A stretch of 64,000 nucleotides of DNA from Sphingobium sp. Z007 (GTDB lineage: Bacteria; Pseudomonadota; Alphaproteobacteria; Sphingomonadales; Sphingomonadaceae): assembly GCF_900013425.1 (NCBI RefSeq), contig NZ_FBXK01000005.1, positions 3,125,501-3,189,500 of the forward strand, given 5' to 3'. Shown in pieces: positions 34,545-41,255 of this stretch. A program made the position numbers and the translations under genes. The notes below the pieces were generated by a model, which was given only the letters and a program-made list of their open reading frames with translations, was not told where the DNA came from and ran no database searches. Positions within the stretch are counted from its first letter, which is position 1; each line of letters opens with the position of its first letter.

Positions 34545-36215
34545 ATGTCCAAGGGGCGGCGTGGACTCTGGGCAACAATATTAACCAGCATTGTCACAAT
34601 AATGTTGGGACATATTCATGCCCATGCCGAAACGCGCGCGCTTTTGGTGGGGGCGTGGCAGTTCAAATCCAATCTAATCATGGACTTGGCAGGGCCGGAA
34701 AATGATCTGGCGGCGATGGAGGCGGTGATCCGCGGCCAGGGCGCGAGCGACGTCACCGTCCTGCGCAACGACGGCGTCAGCCGCACCACGGTCGAAACCG
34801 CGCTCCACGCGCTGGGGTTGCGCTCCAAGCCGGGCGACTGGATCTTCCTCTATTATACCGGCCATGGCGCACTGGCCCAGGCGGCCGTCAAGGGCACGCG
34901 CGACGGCGATACCGACCAGTTCCTGCCGCTGCCCGGCTTCGATCCCGACACGAAGGATGCCGAACGCTTCATCGTCGACAAGGATTTCTACACCTGGATT
35001 TCCCTTTATGTGCCGAAGGGCGTGCAGGTGCTGATGATGGCCGACACCTGCCATTCCGGGACGCTGCACCGCTCCGTCGATCCCCGCGTGCCAGGCATGA
35101 CCCCGCGGCTGACGCTGGGCGCACGCAATGTCGAACTTGGGTCGCGTCCGGCCCCGCGCTTCGCCAGCGTGCTTGCCGCGGGCGATGACGCCCCGGTCAG
35201 CGCCACCCGCGACGACCTGCCCAACCTCTTCTACATCAGTGCGGCGCGCGACGATCAGATCGCCTGGGAAAACGCGCTGCCGGTGGAGGGCGCGCCCACG
35301 CGCGGCTTCCTGACATGGTCGTTCGAACAGGGCGTCACCACGCCGCGCGCCGATAGCAAGGGCATGGCCGCCGACCAGGATGGCGACGGCACCTTGTCGA
35401 TCGGCGAACTGGGCGCTTATCTCAACGTCCAGGTGCGCATGCTGAGCGGCCAGCGACAGGAAAGCAGCACAATCATTCCGCCGGGGCGGGAAGGGCAGGG
35501 TCTGTTCGCCACCGCGCCGCCGCCGCCCGCGCCGCCGGCCCCGCCGCCGCTGCCCGGCCTCTACGTCGCGGATATGAAAGCGCGCGCCAGCGTCAGCGGC
35601 GACCATCCCTGGCGCATTCTGACCGACGGGCAGGGCGCCGACTTCGTGTGGGACGCGCGGGCGCAGGCGATGTTGCGCCGGACCGGCGATATCGTCGCCC
35701 AGAATGTGAAAAGCCCGGCGCAGGTGCGCGGCGTCATCGACAAATGGGCGGCGTTGGAGGCGTTGCGTCCGCTTCTGTCGGAACGCGACGCGCGGTTGAT
35801 GGTCGGTCCGCTGGAGAATGGTGCGCGCTATCCGTCCGGCGCGCCGGTGACGCTGGCGCTCGCGCAAACTGGAGACGGCGCGGTCGTGACCGGCCCCCGC
35901 TATGCGACCGTCTTCAACATCGCGTCGGACGGCACGGTGCAGCGATTGTTCCCGGTCGCGGCGTCGGACGGTAAGGGCGAACTGGCCCCCGGCCAATCGT
36001 TGCCCGTTTTGGAAAGCCAGGTCATCCCGCCCTTCGGCGCGGACCATGTCGTCGCGCTGGTGACGCCGCAGCCGCCGGACGATTTCCGCCTGCTCCTACG
36101 CACGGTCGAAAATCAGCGCGCCGCCGCCCGGCTGGTCGCCCCGATCCGTGACCTGATGGTCAAGACCGGGGGGCAGGCCAGCCTGTCGATCGGCGAACTT
36201 TATACCGGCAACTGA
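34545..36215 (+). CDS. Exported caspase-like protease with EF-hand loop and DUF4384-like tail
   Basis: 556 residues from the ATG at 34545 after GGGGGATTCCTA. A signal peptide occupies about residues 1-28. The caspase (C14) core has His107 in YYTGHGAL and Cys169 in MADTCHSGTL, the metacaspase-type DTCHSG pocket. At 277-288 the sequence DQDGDGTLSIGE is a textbook 12-residue EF-hand calcium loop. A Pro-rich linker (323-337) leads to a C-terminal half with a DUF4384-like segment (FNIASDGTVQRLFPV to IPPFGADHVVALV, about 430-515). It is predicted to be a periplasmic, possibly Ca2+-responsive protease. Divergent from the seven-gene caspase/papain run. Confidence 0.88.
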   Translation: MSKGRRGLWATILTSIVTIMLGHIHAHAETRALLVGAWQFKSNLIMDLAGPENDLAAMEAVIRGQGASDVTVLRNDGVSRTTVETALHALGLRSKPGDWIFLYYTGHGALAQAAVKGTRDGDTDQFLPLPGFDPDTKDAERFIVDKDFYTWISLYVPKGVQVLMMADTCHSGTLHRSVDPRVPGMTPRLTLGARNVELGSRPAPRFASVLAAGDDAPVSATRDDLPNLFYISAARDDQIAWENALPVEGAPTRGFLTWSFEQGVTTPRADSKGMAADQDGDGTLSIGELGAYLNVQVRMLSGQRQESSTIIPPGREGQGLFATAPPPPAPPAPPPLPGLYVADMKARASVSGDHPWRILTDGQGADFVWDARAQAMLRRTGDIVAQNVKSPAQVRGVIDKWAALEALRPLLSERDARLMVGPLENGARYPSGAPVTLALAQTGDGAVVTGPRYATVFNIASDGTVQRLFPVAASDGKGELAPGQSLPVLESQVIPPFGADHVVALVTPQPPDDFRLLLRTVENQRAAARLVAPIRDLMVKTGGQASLSIGELYTGN

Positions 36216-36231
36216 TATGCGGCCGCGCGCC

Positions 36232-36888
36232 TTAGTTGCTCAGGATCACGGTCCGGCTTTTGGCGGCGCTCTTGTTGCCGATATCGACGCGATATTGGCC
36301 CGATGCACGCGGCGTGACGGCGCAGACCGGGGCATAATCGGCATTGTCGTCCAGGCAGAGCTGCCGCCCCGACGCATCGAGCAGGCGGATATACATATTG
36401 GTGCCGATGTCGCCGATCGCGCCGATGCGCAGCGGCTCCCCACCCTTGGCGGTGACGGTGAAGCGATAGGCGTTGCGCGGATTGACGTCCTGCACGCGCC
36501 GCACCAGCCCCTTGCCGAAGGCGGAGGCGACCACGCCGCGCCCCGCCGCCGACTGCGCCAGCCGGATTTGCAAGAGCAACGCCTGGTCGTCGCGCGCCAG
36601 CGCCTTGGCCTCGGCGAACAGCGCGTCGGGGGAAAAGGCAGCGTCGCCCTGCGCCGGAGTCGCGCCATCGGTCATTGGCACCTGCTGCAGCATCCGCGCC
36701 GCGGTCAGCATTGCATGGGGATCGCGCTCGCGTCGGGCGAAGTCGGCCACCTGCCGCGCGGCGATCGCCTGGGCGAAGGGATCGGCGGGGGTGACAGACG
36801 GGGCGGGTGGCGTAGTCGTCTCCTGCGCTGCCACGGGACTGCCAAGCGCCATCATCGCCACACCCGCGATCAGGAATGTCCGCATCAT
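36232..36888 (-). CDS. Secreted PPC-domain protein
   Basis: 218 residues; two adjacent Met codons (36888, 36885) follow AGGGGGTTGGAC. The signal peptide is MMRTFLIAGVAMMALGSPVAAQ in type (22 residues, ending VAAQ). A helical middle part spans 40-130. A pre-peptidase C-terminal (PPC)-like beta domain covers about 135-215: AYRFTVTAKGGEPLRIG, NMYIRLLDASGRQLCLDD, SGQYRVDIGN. PPC modules usually accompany secreted proteases, which fits the neighbouring caspase; here the module stands alone. Its start codon overlaps that of the divergent TIR gene. Confidence 0.75.
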   Translation of the reverse strand: MMRTFLIAGVAMMALGSPVAAQETTTPPAPSVTPADPFAQAIAARQVADFARRERDPHAMLTAARMLQQVPMTDGATPAQGDAAFSPDALFAEAKALARDDQALLLQIRLAQSAAGRGVVASAFGKGLVRRVQDVNPRNAYRFTVTAKGGEPLRIGAIGDIGTNMYIRLLDASGRQLCLDDNADYAPVCAVTPRASGQYRVDIGNKSAAKSRTVILSN

Positions 36889-37822
36889 GTCCAACCCCCT
36901 CGGTAAGATTTTCTCGTCCCCTGTGGATACTGCCGCTGCGGTGGGAAAGCCAGTGCTGGCTGGCGGCGCGGAACTGGCGGGATATGCGCACAAGCAATTG
37001 TCGGCGCTCGTCGGCGGGGCGGGCGGCGAGGGGCGCTATGCCGCCTTCATCAGCTACAGCCATGCTGACATGAAGGTCGCGCGCTGGCTGCACCGCGCCA
37101 TCGAAAATTATCGCGTGCCCCACGGGCTGGTGGGGACGGCGGGCGATCGCGGCCCGATCCCTGCCAGGCTCCGTCCGATCTTCCGCGATGAAGACGAACT
37201 GGCGGGGGCCGCCGAACTCGGCCCCAAATTACAGGGCGCGCTGGCCCGGTCCGACGCGCTGGTCGTCATCTGCTCGCCCAGCGCGGCGCGCTCGGTCTGG
37301 GTCGACAAGGAAATCCGATCCTTCAAGCGGTTCAACCCGGAGGCGCCGGTCTTCGCCCTGATTGCCGCTGGCGTGCCCGGCGATCCCGACACCGATTGTT
37401 TTCCCGCGCCCCTGCTGTTCGCGCTGGACGCGGCGGGCGAACTGGATCGCAGCCAGCCGCTCGAACCGCTGGCGCCCGACCTGCAAAAGAATGAGCGCCA
37501 TATCGTCAAGCTCAAGCTGATCGCGGGCCTGCTCGGCGCCCCCTATGCCGCGCTCTACCGACGCGACCAGCGCCGCAGCCGGCGAATCGCGGCTGCGTTA
37601 TCGGCCGCCGCCCTGCTTTTGATTATCGTGCTGAGCGGCCTGTCGATCGCTGCCTTCACCTATGCCCGCATGGCGGTGCAGCAGCGCAATGCAGCGCAGG
37701 CCGCGCGCGCCCTCGCGGAGCAGAACGCCGACAAGGCGGAGCGCCGCGCCTGGCTGGCGCAGGTCGCTGCGCAGGAGGTGCGGCGCATGGTCGCGGAGGG
37801 CGAAAGCTGCCCGCGTCCGTGA
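36887..37822 (+). CDS. TIR-domain protein with one membrane helix
   Basis: 311 residues if started at the ATG at 36887; GTG or TTG starts further in are possible because no good ribosome site is visible. A TIR domain spans about 50-155: YAAFISYSHADMKVARWLHR, RPIFRDEDELAGAAELG, and WVDKEIRSF with Glu142 at the expected catalytic position of NAD-cleaving TIRs. A linker of the type seen in TIR-TM proteins follows (KLKLIAGLLG), then a single membrane helix at about 234-258 and a short charged coiled coil. Relatives commonly continue into long TPR or WD40 repeats; this one stops about 50 residues after the helix. Last gene of the caspase locus. Confidence 0.85.
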   Translation: MSNPLGKIFSSPVDTAAAVGKPVLAGGAELAGYAHKQLSALVGGAGGEGRYAAFISYSHADMKVARWLHRAIENYRVPHGLVGTAGDRGPIPARLRPIFRDEDELAGAAELGPKLQGALARSDALVVICSPSAARSVWVDKEIRSFKRFNPEAPVFALIAAGVPGDPDTDCFPAPLLFALDAAGELDRSQPLEPLAPDLQKNERHIVKLKLIAGLLGAPYAALYRRDQRRSRRIAAALSAAALLLIIVLSGLSIAAFTYARMAVQQRNAAQAARALAEQNADKAERRAWLAQVAAQEVRRMVAEGESCPRP

Positions 37823-37841
37823 AAATCGACATCAACCTTTT

Positions 37842-37970
37842 CCGTTCGGGCTGAGCCTGTTGAAGTCCTGCCCTTCTTCCAACGTGAGAAGGAAAGGCAA
37901 AACAGCCCCCTTCGACTGACTGCTTGCAGCAGTCGCTCAGGACAGGCTTCGACAGGCTCAGGGCGAACGG
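37842..37970. repeat. Imperfect inverted-repeat pair, CCGTTCG...CTTCGACAGGCTCAGG class
   Basis: Arms of about 24 bases (37842-37865 and 37947-37970) are complementary with three mismatches around an ~80-base middle that itself contains a CTGCTTGCAGCAG hairpin. It begins 20 bases after the TIR stop. The CTTCGACAGGCTCAGG core recurs at 44990 and 46888. Confidence 0.7.
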
Positions 37971-37992
37971 GCGTTATTTGGAGAGCGTTGGC

Positions 37993-38751
37993 CTACTCCC
38001 GCCAACTCGGATCGATCCGGTCAATCCGTCGCACCATGCTCTGAAAATCGGGCACGCCCGGCCCGACCGGCAATTGCACGGCGCTCAGGTCGCGTTGATG
38101 CACTGCGATCACCTCGGCCGGAATGTCGATCGGCGTGCCCGCCGCGCCCGCCGCGACCTGGATCTCGCAGGCGCGTTGCAGCAGCCAGTGGGTCAGGAAA
38201 GCTTCGGGCAGGCTGCCCGCCATCACCAGCGTCCCATGATTGCGCAGCAGCATGACGCGCCGGCCGCCCAGATTGGCGATCAGCCGTTCCCCTTCGTCGG
38301 CGCGAATCGTCACGCCCTCAAAGTCATGATAGGCGATTCGCCCGATGAAGGCGGCGGCGTAGAAGCTGATCGGGCGCAACCCCTCGGCGCAGGCGCTCAC
38401 CGCCATGCCCGCGGTCGTATGGGTATGAATGATGCAATGGGCGTCGGGCAGATGCCGATGAAACACGCTATGCTGGGTGAAGCCAGCGCGGTTGACGGGA
38501 TAGGGGCTGCCGTCCAGCACCTGGCCGTCTATGTCGATCTTGACCAGGTTGGACGCGGTCACCTCATCATAGCCCAGGCCGAAGGGATTGATGAGAAAAG
38601 CGCCGTTTTCCTCCGGCACGCGCAGCGTAATATGGTTGTAGATCAGCTCCGACCAGCCCATATGGTCGAAGATGCGATAGCAGGCGGCGAGCTGCTGGCG
38701 CGCCTCCCATTCGGCGGCGGACATATCGGGGTGTTTGGCGGCTGTAGCCAT
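37993..38751 (-). CDS. Class II aldolase/adducin family protein
   Basis: 252 residues; GGAGGATCGCC precedes the ATG at 38751. The zinc-binding class II aldolase fold is recognised by LIYNHITLRVPEENGAFLIN, HCIIHTHTTAGMAVSACAEG (the His-X-His metal ligands) and RNHGTLVMAGSLPEAFLTHW (a further metal His in the NHG motif). Such proteins cleave or isomerise sugar phosphates or small aldol compounds, but the substrate cannot be told here. It is cytosolic, monocistronic and flanked by a repeat element on one side and rpsU on the other. Confidence 0.9.
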   Translation of the reverse strand: MATAAKHPDMSAAEWEARQQLAACYRIFDHMGWSELIYNHITLRVPEENGAFLINPFGLGYDEVTASNLVKIDIDGQVLDGSPYPVNRAGFTQHSVFHRHLPDAHCIIHTHTTAGMAVSACAEGLRPISFYAAAFIGRIAYHDFEGVTIRADEGERLIANLGGRRVMLLRNHGTLVMAGSLPEAFLTHWLLQRACEIQVAAGAAGTPIDIPAEVIAVHQRDLSAVQLPVGPGVPDFQSMVRRIDRIDPSWRE

Positions 38752-38976
38752 GGCGATCCTCCACTATCTTTATGCCGCCACTATCCGCCCGCATGCTCGG
38801 CTTGTCGAGTATGAAGGCTTTAGGGTTGAATTTGCGCGGGCCTGCTGATAGGGCGCCGCCCACATGGCGTAGGGCGACCTGCGACGACTCACTGGCTTTG
38901 CTATTCGGTCGGCCCGTCGGGAAGGATGTAAAAATCCCGGCGAACCGCTCGTTTTCGATTGGAGATAAACGGACTT

Positions 38977-39183
38977 ATGCAGATCATCGTTCGCGACAAT
39001 AATGTCGACCAGGCTCTTCGCGCGCTCAAGAAGAAGCTGCAGCGTGAAGGCGTGTATCGCGAAATGAAGCTGCGTCGTCACTACGAGAAGCCCTCGGAAA
39101 AGCGCGCCCGCGAAAAGGCGGCGGCTGTCCGTCGCGCGCGCAAGATGGACCGTAAGCGCGCCGAGCGCGACGGCGCGAAGTAA
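38977..39183 (+). CDS. rpsU: 30S ribosomal protein S21
   Basis: 68 residues from the ATG at 38977 ([20 protein letters not shown]). The whole protein matches bS21: a short N-terminal strand, then a very basic helical tail ([17 protein letters not shown]). Part of the small ribosomal subunit near the anti-Shine-Dalgarno region. It precedes an FKBP gene by 88 bases in the same direction. The upstream 225 bases hold its promoter, but no leader structure is obvious. Confidence 0.97.
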   Translation: MQIIVRDNNVDQALRALKKKLQREGVYREMKLRRHYEKPSEKRAREKAAAVRRARKMDRKRAERDGAK

Positions 39184-39271
39184 GCGCTATCGGGGCGGTC
39201 CCCGGCCTGTGCGCCATCGCCGCCCCGCATCCTGCCCGACTCACTGCACTTAATTTGCGAGAGCATGCGCC

Positions 39272-39862
39272 ATGTCCACGACGGCTGTTCCCCTTCGTCC
39301 TATCGCCAAGGGATCGCTGACGCGCCTCTGGATCGGTGTCGCTGCGATTGCGCTGGCGGCGGGCGGTCTCGCCTGGGCTGGGCAGCAGGGCGTGGAAGCG
39401 TCGCCGTCGGCGTTCCTGACGCAGAACACGCATGCAGACGGCGTGGTGACCACCGAGTCGGGCCTGCAATATAAGATTCTGTCGGAAGGCACCGGCGCCA
39501 GCCCGACCCTGGCCGATGTGGCGCTCGTCGGCTACAAGGGCACATTGCTCGACGGTACGGTGTTCGACGAAAATCCGCAGGCGCCGATGCCGATCGACGG
39601 CGTCGTGCCTGGCTTCTCCGAAGGCCTGCAGAAGATGAAGAAGGGCGGTAAGTATCGCCTCTGGATTCCACCGCAGCTAGGCTATGGGGATCAGGTGGCC
39701 GGTCCGATTCCGGCTGGTTCGGTGCTGGTGTTCGATGTCGAACTGCACGACTTCAAATCGAAGGCCGAACTGATGCAGTTGCAGCAACAGATGCAGCAGC
39801 AACGCGGCGGCATGCCTCAGGGCGCAATCCCTCCGGGCGCGGCACCGCAGCCGGGCAATTAA
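39272..39862 (+). CDS. Membrane-anchored/exported FKBP-type peptidyl-prolyl isomerase
   Basis: 196 residues. An N-terminal hydrophobic segment (LWIGVAAIALAAGGLAWAG, about 19-37) acts as a signal anchor or uncleaved signal. The FKBP domain spans about 60-160: GVVTTESGLQYKILSEGTGA, VVPGFSEGLQKMKKGGKYRL and IPPQLGYGDQ, ending FDVELHDF. The C-terminus is Gln/Pro/Gly-rich with a poly-Gln-like stretch (LQLQQQMQQQ type). It should assist proline isomerisation of envelope proteins in the periplasm. Confidence 0.92.
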   Translation: MSTTAVPLRPIAKGSLTRLWIGVAAIALAAGGLAWAGQQGVEASPSAFLTQNTHADGVVTTESGLQYKILSEGTGASPTLADVALVGYKGTLLDGTVFDENPQAPMPIDGVVPGFSEGLQKMKKGGKYRLWIPPQLGYGDQVAGPIPAGSVLVFDVELHDFKSKAELMQLQQQMQQQRGGMPQGAIPPGAAPQPGN

Positions 39863-39933
39863 GCACGGTCAAAGGCGTGGATTGATCCGTTTTGCAGGCT
39901 GCGCCGGGTTAGCCAATCGAACACGACCCTGTT

Positions 39934-40359
39934 TTAGCGGCCGGTGCTGGCCATTCTTAACCCGAAGGTCGATCGGGTGGTGGGTGGCAGCGTCCGCGGC
40001 ATAGCGCGCCGGGCCTGGGACGTCACGGGTGCCAGGCCTGTAGTCAGGGCTTGGGCGTAGACGGGCCGGTCAGGAGCCTTGGGACTCGCCGCTTTCAGCA
40101 CCGCATCCACATCCACCTGCTCGTCAAACGCCACGCCGAAATGTTGGCCCGTGGTCCAGACGACCCTTGCAGGGATTTCGGTCTCGCCCCGCATAATGGT
40201 GATGTGCGCGCCAACACCCGGTGATCGTCCCTGCACCCTTGCACCTCCTTCGGAAAGATCCCGGATGCGAACCAGTTGTCTGGCCGACAAGGGTTCGCCC
40301 AGATGGACATGCGCGTCCATGAATACACTGGCGCGCTTTGCGCGCGGGGGATGGTCCAT
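39934..40359 (-). CDS. PilZ-domain protein
   Basis: 141 residues from the ATG at 40359, preceded by GAAGGATC. The PilZ core spans residues about 8-90: basic RAKRAS at the N-terminus, RIRDLSEGGARVQG with the D-x-S-x-x-G motif, and WTTGQHFGVAF. It is predicted to bind cyclic di-GMP, or to be a structural PilZ variant if the RxxxR motif is imperfect. The C-terminal 45 residues are Ala/Arg/Thr-rich and probably disordered. The longer upstream reading frame was rejected because the ATG at 40359 has the ribosome site and the family start. Confidence 0.82.
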   Translation of the reverse strand: MDHPPRAKRASVFMDAHVHLGEPLSARQLVRIRDLSEGGARVQGRSPGVGAHITIMRGETEIPARVVWTTGQHFGVAFDEQVDVDAVLKAASPKAPDRPVYAQALTTGLAPVTSQARRAMPRTLPPTTRSTFGLRMASTGR

Positions 40360-40480
40360 GATCCTTCTCGCATGATGGTGCACCAAGGAGAAGGAATCTC
40401 GAAACGGTTGGTGGTTGCAGTCAACGGCCAGCCAGCGCGCCGGGCCGGGCAAGGAATAGGACCGCTGGCATAGCGACCGG

Positions 40481-41095
40481 TCAGCTTCGCCGGCCGATCC
40501 CATTTTCCACCAGTGCGTTGGCGATGGCGGCAATATCTTCCGCCGGGCGACTATTGTCCCACACGCCGAAGCGCAGGCCCAAAAATACGTTCATCCCCAT
40601 GATCGCCCAGGCATGGACTTCCTCGACGTCGGCGCGCACATCTCCCTTGTCCGCCGCGGCGCGCAACCGTGCGGCCATGCGGGTCGCGGTATTTTCATAA
40701 TGGGCGCGATAGGCGGCCTGATCGACGAACTCAGCCTCGTCAATGATGCGGTAGATTTCCTTATGTTCGCGGGCGAACTCCAGAAAGCTGAGCAGGCCGA
40801 TCCGTTCGGCGTCGATGCCGTCGCGCGCGGTGGCGATGCGCGGCGACACATAGTCGCGCACCTGATTCGACATGTCGGCCACCAGCGCGCGGAAAATATC
40901 GTCCTTGGTATCGAAATAGGTGTAGAAACTGCCTAGCGCGCAGCCCGCCCGTCGGGTGATGCCACTGACCGATCCGTCGTGGAATCCCTTTTCGCCGAAC
41001 TCCGCCGCTGCGGCGGACAACAGCGCGCGACGGGTGCGTTCGCCCCGTGCGGTGCGGGGGGCCTTGTCGTCCTTCGCCGCAGCTTCCTCGGTCAT
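40481..41095 (-). CDS. TetR-family transcriptional regulator
   Basis: 204 residues from the ATG at 41095, chosen because AGGAG lies 5 bases upstream; ATG at 41110 is weaker. The N-terminal HTH covers about residues 16-65: RTRRALLSAAAAEFGEKGFH, then ITRRAGCALGSFYTYFDTKDDIF. The C-terminal helical domain (70-195) would bind an inducer. It is divergent from a TonB-dependent receptor gene, with a perfect palindrome between the two starts, so it most likely represses that receptor and perhaps the following MFS gene. Ligand unknown. Confidence 0.92.
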   Translation of the reverse strand: MTEEAAAKDDKAPRTARGERTRRALLSAAAAEFGEKGFHDGSVSGITRRAGCALGSFYTYFDTKDDIFRALVADMSNQVRDYVSPRIATARDGIDAERIGLLSFLEFAREHKEIYRIIDEAEFVDQAAYRAHYENTATRMAARLRAAADKGDVRADVEEVHAWAIMGMNVFLGLRFGVWDNSRPAEDIAAIANALVENGIGRRS

Positions 41096-41162
41096 CTCCG
41101 CTCCTGACATTCTGTGTTCTTTTTGCCGCATGATGGGGCTCTCGTCACCGACGTCTTATTTG

Positions 41163-41184
41163 AAGTTGAAAGATGGTTCAACTT
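41163..41184. promoter_or_regulatory. Candidate TetR operator palindrome
   Basis: AAGTTGAA and TTCAACTT form a perfect 8-bp inverted repeat around AGATGG in the TetR/TonB-receptor divergent promoter region, 68 bases before the TetR start and 72 before the receptor start. Confidence 0.7.
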
Positions 41185-41255
41185 TCATTATCGAATCAGA
41201 CGACGCAAGCGACCCGGCGAACCGGGCGCCGCATTTTCAGGAGAGGACCGACCCG

